From Bacteroidota bacterium (GTDB lineage: Bacteria > Bacteroidota > Bacteroidia > Bacteroidales > VadinHA17): 16,826 nt of DNA. The notes beneath the pieces are model-generated. The model saw nothing but the letters and a program-made list of their open reading frames with translations. It was not told the origin of the DNA and searched no databases. Both the position numbers and the translations under genes were made by a program. The DNA lies in contig DAOVLD010000012.1 in assembly GCA_030631445.1 (NCBI GenBank), positions 1 to 16,826 on the forward strand, written 5' to 3'. Positions 1 to 6,996 of the stretch are shown piece by piece; within the stretch, counting starts at the first letter, position 1, and each line of letters begins with the position of its first letter.

Positions 1-4
1 AAAT

Positions 5-814
5 ATGAAAAAGGATTCAAGACTCGCAGCATTTAAAGAATTACTTGATATAATGGATGAGTTACGCGAGAAATGTCCATGGGATCGTAAACAAACATTC
101 GAAAGTTTACGGAAATTGACTATTGAAGAAACATATGAACTCGCAGATGCTATTCTGAAAAAAAAACCGGCGGAAATAAAAGACGAACTTGGCGACCTTA
201 TGCTTCATATTGTTTTTTATGCCAAACTTGGCGCTGAGAGTAAAACTTTTAATATAACTGATATTCTTAATTCAATTAATGAAAAGCTGGTAATCAGGCA
301 TCCTCATGTATTTGGAGACACTGTGGTTGCGGATGAAGAAGATGTAATGGAAAACTGGGAAAAAATCAAACTTCGTAATGGAAAGAAATCAGTTCTTGAT
401 GGAATCCCTAAATCACTCCCGTCACTGATTAAAGCTAACCGGCTGCAGGAAAAAGTTCACGGAGTGGGGTTCGATTGGGAAGACCGTTCGGAAATCTGGG
501 AAAAGATAAATGAGGAAATAGGTGAGGTTAAAAAAGAATTGCTTAAACTATCGGAGAAAGAGATCAAAGAGTACGAAGGTAAAGAAAAACTGGAGGAAGA
601 GATAGGCGACTTACTATTCAGTATTATCAATGCTGCAAGATTATATGGGATTGACCCTGAAAACTCACTTGAACGAACTAATCAAAAATTCATAAACCGT
701 TTCCAAAAAATGGAAATGATCATTAAGCAACAGGGAAAACAGCTTGAATATATTAGTCTGGATGAGATGAACCGGATCTGGGAAAATGTTAAAAAGAAAG
801 AGGTCAAACGATAG
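5..814 (+). CDS. mazG: Nucleoside triphosphate pyrophosphohydrolase MazG
   Basis: MazG hydrolyses (d)NTPs to the monophosphate and pyrophosphate. It is thought to clean up non-canonical nucleotides and to modulate nucleotide pools in the cytoplasm. The 269-residue length matches full-length two-domain MazG (about 260 residues). The N-terminal all-alpha MazG fold shows the CPWDRKQTF segment (residues 24-32) and the metal-binding pattern EETYELADA (41-49) followed by DELGDLM (60-66). A second domain repeats it with EEIGEVKKEL (169-178) and EEEIGDLLFS (198-207). ATG at position 5 fits the family start (MKKDSRLAAFKELLDIMD). It ends 12 nt before the convergent DUF5606 stop, with no obvious terminator between them. 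Its promoter would lie outside the window. Identification is from characteristic motifs; nothing looks broken. Confidence 0.95.
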   Translation: MKKDSRLAAFKELLDIMDELREKCPWDRKQTFESLRKLTIEETYELADAILKKKPAEIKDELGDLMLHIVFYAKLGAESKTFNITDILNSINEKLVIRHPHVFGDTVVADEEDVMENWEKIKLRNGKKSVLDGIPKSLPSLIKANRLQEKVHGVGFDWEDRSEIWEKINEEIGEVKKELLKLSEKEIKEYEGKEKLEEEIGDLLFSIINAARLYGIDPENSLERTNQKFINRFQKMEMIIKQQGKQLEYISLDEMNRIWENVKKKEVKR

Positions 815-826
815 TCATACGATTAT

Positions 827-1402
827 TTAAGGTATCTTCCCTTTTCCTTTATGTTGTCCTTTTAGTGGTCCTTTCTGTAGTCCTTTCTTTGGTTCTTTCT
901 TTGGTCCTTTCTGTGATTCCTTCTTTGGTTCCTTCTTTGGTTCTTTATCTATATTTTTGTTTTGTTTTTCATCCTGCTTCTCCGGATCTTTTTCATCTTT
1001 GTCATCTTTATCTTCAGAAAAATCCAGAAGTTCCAGTTTTTGAAGGATATTATACCAAAGAACCACTTTTTTAATATCAGAAGCATATACTCTTTTCCTG
1101 TCATAAGTTGGAATAATTTCATCGAAATATTTTTCCAACACTTTACCGGAGGATTTATGGTCTATTGAAGCAGCACCATTCTCTTTTTCATATATAGCTT
1201 TTAATACATCTTTTAGGGCCATGTCTTCTGTATCAGTAAATATGGCAATATCCTCCAGGGAACTAATTTTAGCAGTTGTAAAAGCAGTAGTCCGTTTTTT
1301 ATCTTCCAGGTTTTCTACTATCATGACGCTATTTCTTCCCTGTGAAATGAATTTATGTAATCCGGGTTTACCCGAAATAGCAAAAATATCCTTCAAATCC
1401 AT
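827..1402 (-). CDS. DUF5606 family protein with Lys/Pro tetrapeptide-repeat tail
   Basis: This is a Bacteroidota-restricted family of unknown function. The conserved part is residues 1-130, beginning MDLKDIFAISGKPGLHKFI and containing a short SH3-like opening (GLHKFISQGRNSVMIVENL) followed by a helical segment with EKYFDEIIPTYDRKRVYASDIKK-type sequence (residues 90-112). The end is unusual: residues 130-150 are strongly acidic and Lys-rich (DKDDKDEKDPEKQDEK), followed at residues 153-188 by about nine tandem tetrapeptides of the form K(E/G)PK, giving a basic low-complexity tail. The repeats are encoded by a 12-nt tandem repeat at 839-946. ATG at 1402 gives the conserved start. No signal peptide or membrane segment is seen, so it is probably cytoplasmic. 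In other Bacteroidota this gene commonly sits near coaE, nusB or mazG, as here. Family assignment is from recall of the family sequence; the function is unknown. Confidence 0.8.
   Translation of the reverse strand: MDLKDIFAISGKPGLHKFISQGRNSVMIVENLEDKKRTTAFTTAKISSLEDIAIFTDTEDMALKDVLKAIYEKENGAASIDHKSSGKVLEKYFDEIIPTYDRKRVYASDIKKVVLWYNILQKLELLDFSEDKDDKDEKDPEKQDEKQNKNIDKEPKKEPKKESQKGPKKEPKKGLQKGPLKGQHKGKGKIP
839..946 (-). repeat. 12-nt coding tandem repeat (Lys-Glu/Gly-Pro-Lys tetrapeptides)
   Basis: On the minus strand this stretch is about nine imperfect 12-nt units that read AARGRACCAAAG-like and keep the reading frame. The plus strand appears as repeated TTCTTTGGTYCC. It encodes the basic C-terminal tail of the DUF5606 protein. 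Because the unit is a multiple of three, copy-number change would lengthen or shorten the tail without a frameshift. Confidence 0.75.
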
Positions 1403-1583
1403 AGTCTAAATAAGTTAAAAGTTAAAAGTTATAAAGTTAAAAGTTAAAAGTAACATATAAACCCATGTTGACAAATCTTAAATAAACTCCAATTAATAAA
1501 AAAATAAAAAATCAAAACAGAATTAGATATATTGTTTTTGCACCTACTCAACTTACTCAACTACTCACCTTACTCACCAATAA
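1403..1583. repeat. Intergenic spacer with heptamer GTTAAAA array and a CTCAACTTA-type tract
   Basis: At 1412-1452 the trinucleotide GTT recurs at 1414, 1421, 1428, 1436 and 1443, that is with spacings of 7, 7, 8 and 7, in units like AGTTAAA. At 1542-1577 there is a second simple tract built from ACTCAACT / ACTCACC units. Positions 1546-1567 of it are identical to 12241-12262. The second tract lies directly 3' of the minus-strand TerB/J-domain gene stop. I see no clear TAnnTTTG promoter for the DUF5606 gene here. Confidence 0.7.
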
Positions 1584-2306
1584 TCAGGCAATTTTCCTTT
1601 CTTTCTTTATTTGGCTATATGCCTCATTCAATTTTTGAAATTTCTCTTTTGCAGCCTTTCTGAAATCCTCTCCCAGATGACTAACCTTATCAGGATGGTA
1701 TTTATTAGCCATCTTACGGTAAGCTTTTTTCAAATCTTCAACACTAGCCTCGCGATCGACTCCAAGTATTTTATATGCTGAATCGGTTTTTGGCACAAAC
1801 ATGTACTTGATCGAATTGATATCATTTTGCGAAAGACCAAGGTATGAAGCAATCTGTTCTATTACCTTAATTTCATTTGGGTGTACTATTCCATCAGCAC
1901 TTGAAATACCAAAAAGAAAATGAAGCAACTGTAAACGTGAAGAGTAATCCAGATTTTGTTTTATTTGCAAAGTAACATCTCTAAGTGGTATATTCTGTTT
2001 AAGCAAATCGCCCAGTATCCTGATACCTTCCCTTGCAGACTCCTGTCCAAATGTCTTCACAAAATATTGTTTAACGTAATCAAGTTCAGCACGAACAACT
2101 TTCCCATCCGCACGCATTACAGCAGCCACAAGTACAAGAAGACTCATAGCATAAGCACCTGTTGTAGTTTTTTGTTGCTGACCTGATATTGGTTGTTGGG
2201 TCTGGCTATCCATCATCGACCCGATTGCAAAGCCAAGCAATCCGCCAATAGGCCCAAAAAACGCCCATCCAAGTCCACCTGCAATCCATTTAGTAAATTT
2301 TCCCAT
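1584..2306 (-). CDS. TerB/J-domain membrane co-chaperone (DjlA-like)
   Basis: It is likely a membrane-tethered J-domain protein that stimulates an Hsp70 (DnaK) ATPase at the inner membrane face. Residues 7-31 form a Gly-rich hydrophobic segment ([20 protein letters not shown]) that resembles a membrane anchor or glycine zipper. Residues 51-160 are a TerB-like helical domain with the two paired ADGKV (66-70) and ADGIV (137-141) sites typical of that fold. Residues 174-238 are a C-terminal J domain with the diagnostic HPD tripeptide at 204-206. The order membrane segment, TerB, J domain is that of DjlA, and 240 residues is close to E. coli DjlA (271). ATG at 2306 is well placed just before the hydrophobic segment. 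The 130-nt spacer to coaE contains octamer repeats, so co-transcription with coaE is possible but unproven. Confidence 0.88.
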   Translation of the reverse strand: MGKFTKWIAGGLGWAFFGPIGGLLGFAIGSMMDSQTQQPISGQQQKTTTGAYAMSLLVLVAAVMRADGKVVRAELDYVKQYFVKTFGQESAREGIRILGDLLKQNIPLRDVTLQIKQNLDYSSRLQLLHFLFGISSADGIVHPNEIKVIEQIASYLGLSQNDINSIKYMFVPKTDSAYKILGVDREASVEDLKKAYRKMANKYHPDKVSHLGEDFRKAAKEKFQKLNEAYSQIKKERKIA

Positions 2307-2382
2307 AATAAATCAATGTTGTAAAAAGTTTATTGCCAGATCCTAATTAAACACGTTCTTCATGATAATACACAGATTTCCT

Positions 2383-2430
2383 GGAATGTTGGAATGTTGG
2401 TTTAAGGTTCTTCCATTTTTCCATTTTTCC
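2383..2430. repeat. Two facing octamer arrays (GGAATGTT and TTCCATTT)
   Basis: Positions 2383-2398 are two perfect GGAATGTT units plus GG. Positions 2411-2430 are two TTCCATTT units plus TTCC, in the opposite orientation. They lie in the spacer between coaE and the J-domain gene. Both arrays have period 8 and share the GGAA/TTCC core seen in the arrays at 10214-10261 and 16642-16826. The opposed orientation allows a loose stem. Confidence 0.75.
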
Positions 2431-2436
2431 AAATAG

Positions 2437-3024
2437 TTATACGTTACCTGAAAGAAGCTTATGTATTTCAAGTACTCGGGGAAGTAACATCATCTTTCCA
2501 TCATTCACCAGATTAATATCCGCCTTCTCTTTTCTTTCTTTTTCAGTTAACTGATTATTCATCCGTTCAATCACCTTTTCTTTACTAACACCATCGCGCT
2601 TACAAACACGTTCAATCCTTATTTCTTCAGGAGCAGTAATATTTATCACCTTATCAAGAAAACGTTCAGCACCTGTCTCAAAAAGTATTGCTGCTTCCAT
2701 AATAACATAAGCCGCTTTTGTCTGACAGGTAAACCATTTTGTAAATCGCTCAATAACAGCAGGATGAACAGCTTTATTCACTTTATCCATATTCTTTCTG
2801 TCGTTGAAAATAAAACAAGCCAGCATTTGCTTATTAAGTTTACCTGATAAGTAAAGTTTTTCTCCAAAAAATCCGGTAAGAGCCAATCTAATTTCAGGAT
2901 CAGTTTCCAGAAGGACCTTAGCTTCATCATCTGCAGAGAACACGGGCACATTGAGACAACGGAAAATTTTACATACTAAAGATTTTCCGCTACCAATACC
3001 ACCTGTTACTCCAACTTTTTTCAT
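2437..3024 (-). CDS. coaE: Dephospho-CoA kinase
   Basis: CoaE performs the last step of coenzyme A synthesis, phosphorylating the 3'-hydroxyl of the ribose of dephospho-CoA with ATP in the cytoplasm. The P-loop TGGIGSGKS occupies residues 7-15. It is followed by the family's VPVFSADDEAKVLL segment (residues 27-40, Asp for substrate binding) and the lid/CoA region with ERVCKRDGVSKEKVIERM. The protein has 195 residues, close to E. coli CoaE (206). The start ATG at 3024 overlaps the stop codon of the upstream YbbR-domain gene by 4 nt (ATGA), so the two are translationally coupled. The protein appears complete. Confidence 0.95.
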   Translation of the reverse strand: MKKVGVTGGIGSGKSLVCKIFRCLNVPVFSADDEAKVLLETDPEIRLALTGFFGEKLYLSGKLNKQMLACFIFNDRKNMDKVNKAVHPAVIERFTKWFTCQTKAAYVIMEAAILFETGAERFLDKVINITAPEEIRIERVCKRDGVSKEKVIERMNNQLTEKERKEKADINLVNDGKMMLLPRVLEIHKLLSGNV

Positions 3025-4022
3025 TTTTTCTCCACAATAAACTCAACACTTATCGGATAAATCTGGATATTACTAACATATTCCGGTGCACTGGTTAACC
3101 GAATTTTAAGCTTATTAGAATAGTTACCTTTAACAACTGAATAGTCAACTATTGCCCTAAAATGATTAACAGTCAGCTTATCATAGTCGCTTAACGGAAC
3201 CCTGCAAGTAACATTAATTGAACCCGGGAATGTCTTTAATTCAAGGGTATCCGGAATATTAACTACATTCACAGGGACGGTAAATCTGGCTTCAGTGAAA
3301 CGTTCAACCGGTACTTTTACAATAACTTTCCTGATTGCAAGATCAACATTTTCAATTGGAATTAAACCAATGTTCTTTCTAATATCCTGGTCAACCGAAG
3401 TAAACTTCTGATACTGTGTTTCTACCCATTCTACTGTATCAATAACAACACCCGGTCCGGATATTATTACACTATCTGGTTGAGAAGTAATTTTCCCTCC
3501 TATCATATATTGCTGTCCGAATTTAACATCAGTATTAATTTTAACAGGTACTTTTTTATGTACACGCTCATCAAATTCAAATATCAGAGTATCAGGAGAA
3601 ATATCAAGCACCTTAAGATCAGAACCGAATTGCTGGTTAACCCTTGCAAGTGAACTGGATGTTAAAATAAAAAATTTTGAAGTACTGCCATCGGAAAATA
3701 TATTATAAGAATAATGACTGATATCAAATACTATGGGTGTAAGTCTTCCCGCCAGTTTACGCTTTAAAAGTGAAAATCCCGGGGCTTTAACCAGAAGATT
3801 AAACTCACCTGGTAATTCTCTTACAAGCACCTTGTTTCCTGGAATATTATTGTATTTAACAGGGTATGTAATAAGTGTAGTAGTATCTTTACTCAATTCA
3901 TTCAGAAACCAAAACATTGTTGACAAAACCAGAAAAAAGAGAAATACCAGACCCCTCCTGTCAAGTCTGAACTTAACCCGGTACAATTGATCCTTGGCAT
4001 TCTTTAATATACTGGTCTTCAA
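3021..4022 (-). CDS. YbbR-domain membrane-anchored protein, TTG start
   Basis: The protein is anchored by one N-terminal membrane helix (about residues 23-41, rich in Phe/Leu), after a basic cytoplasmic stretch, with about 290 residues of extracytoplasmic beta-rich sequence. The rest resembles tandem YbbR repeats, for example PVKINTDVKFGQQYMIGGKITSQPDSVIISGP-type sequence at roughly 155-190 (DSVIISGPGVVID at its core). YbbR proteins in Firmicutes (CdaR) regulate the diadenylate cyclase CdaA; whether that holds here is inference. The reading frame has no ATG before the membrane helix: codons upstream of TTG at 4022 run to an in-frame TAA at 4044-4046, and the first internal Met (residue 36) lies inside the helix. 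TTG is therefore the most plausible start. It sits between yajC (59 nt upstream) and coaE (4-nt overlap), a Bacteroidota cluster. Confidence 0.85.
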   Translation of the reverse strand: MKTSILKNAKDQLYRVKFRLDRRGLVFLFFLVLSTMFWFLNELSKDTTTLITYPVKYNNIPGNKVLVRELPGEFNLLVKAPGFSLLKRKLAGRLTPIVFDISHYSYNIFSDGSTSKFFILTSSSLARVNQQFGSDLKVLDISPDTLIFEFDERVHKKVPVKINTDVKFGQQYMIGGKITSQPDSVIISGPGVVIDTVEWVETQYQKFTSVDQDIRKNIGLIPIENVDLAIRKVIVKVPVERFTEARFTVPVNVVNIPDTLELKTFPGSINVTCRVPLSDYDKLTVNHFRAIVDYSVVKGNYSNKLKIRLTSAPEYVSNIQIYPISVEFIVEKK

Positions 4023-4081
4023 TTCCTGGTTAAAGTTTTGAGTTTATTTTTTCAGATACAATATAACCCTAAACGTTTATA

Positions 4082-4405
4082 TTACTTTTTAGTAGCCAGA
4101 TCAGCGGCATCCTTAAGCACAGCACTTTTATCTACTTTGAGTCGTACCTGTTCGCCAACATCAATAACAACGACATTATCTTTAATATCAACAACCTTAC
4201 CATAAATACCACCTGTAGTAACTATCTTATCACCTTTCTTAAGCGACTCCCTGTATTTTCTCAGATCCTTCTGCTTATTAACCTGTGGTCTGATCATGAA
4301 AAAATAAAAAACTACAATAATCAAAATTAAGGGTAAAAATGTCATTAATGGATTCTGGTCCTCAGTTCTAGGAGCCATTAGTAAAACATAGAGTAAATTG
4401 CTCAT
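4082..4405 (-). CDS. yajC: Preprotein translocase accessory subunit YajC
   Basis: YajC is a small single-pass inner-membrane protein associated with SecDF-YidC and the Sec translocon. With the ATG at 4405 it has 107 residues, within the usual 85-115. One membrane helix covers residues 20-38 and ends in the signature FFMIRPQ (35-41), followed by NKQKDLRKYRESLKKGDKIV and the TTGGIYGKV turn (residues 63-71). A GTG one codon upstream (4408) would add one Met; ATG is preferred. The first ~18 residues (ending APRTEDQNP) precede the helix, as in other Bacteroidota. It lies between nusB and the YbbR-domain gene, all on the same strand, but separated from nusB by an inserted-looking fold-back element, so its promoter may differ from that of nusB. 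Confidence 0.95.
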   Translation of the reverse strand: MSNLLYVLLMAPRTEDQNPLMTFLPLILIIVVFYFFMIRPQVNKQKDLRKYRESLKKGDKIVTTGGIYGKVVDIKDNVVVIDVGEQVRLKVDKSAVLKDAADLATKK

Positions 4406-4502
4406 CACTAAATTTTTTATTATTATTTAAATTTCAAAAAAATGCTCGTGCAAATTAATAACAAATTTTATACAAGACCAAAAAAGCTATTGATTTAGTG
4501 TT

Positions 4503-4767
4503 GTCCATAAAGTCAAACAAATTTTGAACTAGAGTACCAAAAAGCAAATAGCAAAATCCAATAATCAAATAACAAAAAACAAATAATATCCAATGTTTGA
4601 AAAAACAAAATCCAAACAGCATATATATAAGAATTTGTTTGATTTTTGAGTTATTAGAATTTGTGATTTATTTGTATTTTGGTGTTTGTCATTTGTAATT
4701 TATTTGTTATTTGGTGCTTGTTTTTTGTAATTTTTAATATTTACTTAAGCTTTCGGACTTTATAGAC
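4503..4767. repeat. 265-bp fold-back element with 12-bp terminal inverted repeats (MITE-like)
   Basis: The gap between yajC and nusB (4406-4772) holds no gene. GTCCATAAAGTC at 4503-4514 is matched in inverted orientation by GACTTTATAGAC at 4756-4767 (11 of 12). Inside, the left half is A/C-rich (CAAATAACAAA 4566-4576, ACAAAAAACAA 4572-4582). The right half is T/G-rich and carries exact reverse complements (TTTGTTATTTG 4703-4713, TTGTTTTTTGT 4718-4728). The whole reads as one large imperfect inverted repeat, the shape of a miniature inverted-repeat element. I see no obvious target-site duplication and no coding capacity, so a non-mobile intergenic repeat remains possible. Confidence 0.55.
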
Positions 4768-4772
4768 GGGCT

Positions 4773-5732
4773 TTAATTAATAGAATTATCACCTATTAAG
4801 CCCTTGCCTCTTTTAATAATTACTTTATCACGTCTAAGGTCGTGCACAATCTTGTCAAGTATACCATTTATAAAATTACTGCTTCGTTCTGTACAATAAA
4901 ATTTTGCGATTTCCAGGTATTCATTCAGACTCACTTTGACAGGAATTTCAGGGAACCCAATCATTTCAGAAATAGCTAGTTGCATTACCAGAATATCCAT
5001 AAATGCAATCCGGTCAATTTCCCAGTTAATTGTATATTTATCTATTAGGTTTCTATAATCTGTTTCTTTAAGTATACTTTTACGAAACAGATCCTTCACA
5101 AATTTCCTGTCCTCCTCCTTCTTATACAATTCAAATACCGGTCCATTGTACTTTTGATTTGATCTGTATTTCTTTATGGTCTTAATCAACATACTTGCAA
5201 TAAATTCAATATCATCATTCCAGAAAATACTTTGTTCCTCTATTGCCTGATGAAGATCTTCATAATCAGCCACATAGCAAGCAAGAAAATCAATGACAAT
5301 TTTCTTATCTGCCTCATAATCATTATTCTCCGCTTCCATATATGTTTTATACTCTTCGGAGCCTACTAACATACTTAACAAATTCTTAACCAGTTCAGGA
5401 TAGTTCACCCAGGAAAGCTTCCTGTTATTTATATATTTATGTAACCTGTAATTTTCCTGAAATTGCAGGATAAGTTTATTTTCGATAAAGCGGATATTTG
5501 GATAAAGATCATCATGCTCAGGTATCTGTTTATGCTTTGCTAATTCAATTTTTTTAATAGCAGCATCCCTGATATCAATGATCAACAGGTGTAGCAAGTA
5601 ATAAAGGTCATAAGTTTTTTCAATACTGAAAAACAGATCCTTTTCTGATTGACTAATTGTTTTGCCCTCTGATTTATAATGGGCATAAAGTGCCTGTAAT
5701 GTCTTAATTCTCAATAACCTTCTGCTAATCAT
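4773..5732 (-). CDS. nusB: Transcription antitermination factor NusB (long Bacteroidota form)
   Basis: NusB binds boxA RNA with NusE (S10) and promotes antitermination of rRNA operons. The NusB fold is in the C-terminal third: FRKSILKETDYRNLIDKYTINW-type sequence, then DRIAFMDILVMQLAISEM, FPEIPVKVSLNEYLEIAKFY and SSNFINGILDKIVHDL. The ~190-residue N-terminal extension, absent from 140-residue E. coli NusB, is normal for this phylum. The open frame reaches back to 5801, but I place the start at ATG 5732, giving 319 residues that begin MISRRLLRIKTLQALYAHY, the usual family opening. A minus-strand TAAATTTG promoter-like element at 5762-5769 lies inside the longer frame and would put the transcript start near 5755, which supports the shorter protein. 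Confidence 0.92.
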   Translation of the reverse strand: MISRRLLRIKTLQALYAHYKSEGKTISQSEKDLFFSIEKTYDLYYLLHLLIIDIRDAAIKKIELAKHKQIPEHDDLYPNIRFIENKLILQFQENYRLHKYINNRKLSWVNYPELVKNLLSMLVGSEEYKTYMEAENNDYEADKKIVIDFLACYVADYEDLHQAIEEQSIFWNDDIEFIASMLIKTIKKYRSNQKYNGPVFELYKKEEDRKFVKDLFRKSILKETDYRNLIDKYTINWEIDRIAFMDILVMQLAISEMIGFPEIPVKVSLNEYLEIAKFYCTERSSNFINGILDKIVHDLRRDKVIIKRGKGLIGDNSIN

Positions 5733-5761
5733 GTCTAAAGAACCACTTAATAAAAACTGTG

Positions 5762-5769
5762 CAAATTTA
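5762..5769 (-). promoter_or_regulatory. Candidate nusB -7 element
   Basis: On the minus strand this reads TAAATTTG, an exact match to the Bacteroidota -7 consensus TAnnTTTG, about 30 nt before the chosen nusB ATG. I see no good -33 TTTG at 19-21 nt, so it rests on one half-site plus position. Confidence 0.45.
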
Positions 5770-5902
5770 ATCCAATTTTTATGATAAAAATAATTATTCA
5801 CTCCAAAATGAACTATTCAGCCATAAATTTCTCTCCGAACTGTTTCCTGATAATAATGGGATTTCATCTGTTTATATTTAATTTAAGATGTCAGATGGAA
5901 CC

Positions 5903-5959
5903 GCATGTCAAAAATAATTATTCCTTTGTGTGTTAATTAAATAATTATTTTTAACATGC
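5903..5959. repeat. 20-bp inverted repeat between divergent nusB and DUF3276 genes
   Basis: The left arm 5903-5922 (starts GCATGTCAAAAAT) and right arm 5940-5959 (ends TTTTTAACATGC) are complementary at 19 of 20 positions, separated by 17 nt. The repeat lies in the divergent intergenic region. Its right end touches the presumed -33 region of the DUF3276 promoter, so it could be an operator or cruciform-forming site affecting one or both genes. The rest of 5733-6024 shows no other gene. Confidence 0.6.
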
Positions 5960-5979
5960 TTGTTTCATAAAATATTTTT

Positions 5980-5987
5980 TACATTTG
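5980..5987 (+). promoter_or_regulatory. Promoter -7 element of the DUF3276 gene
   Basis: TACATTTG matches TAnnTTTG exactly. A CTTG at 5959-5962 could serve as the -33 element with a 17-nt spacer, slightly short. It lies 38 nt upstream of the ATG at 6025. Confidence 0.55.
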
Positions 5988-6024
5988 GGCATTGATTAAT
6001 TAACTATAACTCAAAAATTTCTTA

Positions 6025-6438
6025 ATGATGGAAGACGGACAAGAAAAAAAGGATGAACAAGTTGAGAATAATGATGATCAAAAAAACAGCAATCGGGAAG
6101 AAATTTTCTCGGAAGTAGTACGAGCCGGGCGAAGGACTTATTTTTTTGATGTCAAAGCAACCAGAAAGGATGAGTATTACCTGACAATTACCGAAAGTAA
6201 AAAAAGATTTAACAGAGAAGGTAATTTTTTCTATGAGAAACACAAGGTTTTTCTGTATAAAGAAGACTTTGATAAATTCTCAGATGCACTAGTTTCTACT
6301 CTTGGTTTTATTAAGGAAAAACAACCAAACATTGTGGTGGCAGAGGATGAAAATACAGAAACCAATGCTAAGGATAAGACTATCTCGAACGATTATACCA
6401 ATGTAGAGTTTGAGGATCTGGAGGAAAAAAAAGAATAA
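6025..6438 (+). CDS. DUF3276 PUR-alpha-like nucleic-acid-binding protein
   Basis: This family has a PUR domain related to eukaryotic Pur-alpha and Borrelia BpuR, which bind purine-rich single-stranded DNA or RNA. The domain covers roughly residues 24-98: EEIFSEVVRAGRRTYFFDVK, then EYYLTITESKKRFN, and FYEKHKVFLYKEDFDKFSDAL. The N-terminal 24 residues and the C-terminal 40 are highly acidic and probably disordered. ATG at 6025 is followed immediately by another ATG, and either could be used. The gene diverges from nusB and converges on the thiamine-binding protein gene. The family is near-universal in Bacteroidota and mostly uncharacterised; an RNA/DNA-binding regulatory role is inferred from fold homology. 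Confidence 0.88.
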   Translation: MMEDGQEKKDEQVENNDDQKNSNREEIFSEVVRAGRRTYFFDVKATRKDEYYLTITESKKRFNREGNFFYEKHKVFLYKEDFDKFSDALVSTLGFIKEKQPNIVVAEDENTETNAKDKTISNDYTNVEFEDLEEKKE

Positions 6439-6483
6439 TAATTACAAGAAAACCGGCCATTGACCTGTTTTTCCCCTTATCAT

Positions 6484-6555
6484 AACACATAAAAACCGCT
6501 AACGCGGGGAGACTAAGTTAGCTTAAATAGTTTGGTTTTTAATTGTTTATGTGTT
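6484..6555. terminator. Candidate bidirectional terminator between convergent genes
   Basis: The DUF3276 gene and the minus-strand thiamine-binding gene converge here. AAAAACC (6491-6497) pairs with GGTTTTT (6534-6540) and encloses GCTAAC (6498-6503) pairing with GTTAGC (6517-6522), with an A-rich left and T-rich right flank that suits termination in both directions. Outside this, ACACAT (6485-6490) can pair with ATGTGT (6549-6554) across a bulge that includes the stop codon of the minus-strand gene. A competing 4-bp hairpin CCGC-TAAC-GCGG lies at 6496-6507. Confidence 0.5.
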
Positions 6556-6867
6556 TGATCCGGATATATGATTATTATCATACTTGTCCATTTTTTCCCC
6601 AATTGTAATATCCTTCAGTTTGTTACGATGGATCTTTATATTCAAAATTAATTCCTCTCCTCCATTATCAAAACATGCTTGTTGCACTCTCTCTATCACT
6701 TCCATTATTTCTTTATACTCTCCTTCAATAACAGTTTCAAAAGGACAAACACGATATGAGAGTCCTGACTTCTTGATTTCCAATATAGCTTTATCAATAA
6801 TGGCATATGCCTCCCCTTCATAGTTAAGAGGTAATAACTGTACAGCAATATTTACTAAAGGTTCCAT
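6547..6867 (-). CDS. MTH1187/YkoF-type thiamine-binding protein
   Basis: This is a small (106-residue) ferredoxin-like-fold protein of the MTH1187/DUF77 family, whose members bind thiamine or related pyrimidines. The family core covers residues 4-95: VNIAVQLLPL at the start, AYAIIDKAILEIKKSGLSYRV, then CPFETVIEGEYKEIMEVIERV, ending with the strand LILNIKIHRN. The last 20 residues are polar and not conserved. ATG at 6865-6867 is the natural start. A minus-strand TACTTTTG at 6906-6913 can serve as its promoter. No thiamine synthesis or transport genes are adjacent, and I see no TPP riboswitch upstream, so the ligand is inferred from the family only. Confidence 0.82.
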   Translation of the reverse strand: MEPLVNIAVQLLPLNYEGEAYAIIDKAILEIKKSGLSYRVCPFETVIEGEYKEIMEVIERVQQACFDNGGEELILNIKIHRNKLKDITIGEKMDKYDNNHISGSNT

Positions 6868-6905
6868 TGTTTCTTCTTTTTTTGATCTCTTTGTTTAATC
6901 TAAAG

Positions 6906-6913
6906 CAAAAGTA
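6906..6913 (-). promoter_or_regulatory. Candidate -7 element of the thiamine-binding protein gene
   Basis: On the minus strand this reads TACTTTTG, matching TAnnTTTG, about 39 nt upstream of the ATG. No -33 match at the canonical distance is visible. Confidence 0.45.
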
Positions 6914-6996
6914 AAAAATAAAGAGCAAAGAGCATATGGCTTGGTGCAAAATGAAGATTGAAGGGACCGGAGGGCGACTTTTGTCTTTAAACCATA

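Noticed and set aside
865..1168. Plus-strand hydrophobic open frames rich in Leu/Val/Ser and Phe/Ile
   Set aside because: They are antisense to the Lys/Pro repeat and following coding sequence of the DUF5606 gene; the hydrophobic pattern is a by-product of the reversed purine-rich repeat.
1412..1577. CRISPR array
   Set aside because: The repeats are 7-8 nt with no unique spacers and no cas genes are nearby.
5733..5801. Longer nusB starting at 5801
   Set aside because: The extra 23 residues do not resemble the family start and contain a candidate promoter; ATG 5732 gives the usual MISRRLLR opening.
6868..6905. TPP riboswitch before the thiamine-binding protein gene
   Set aside because: No CUGAGA or related thi-box core is visible in the short leader.
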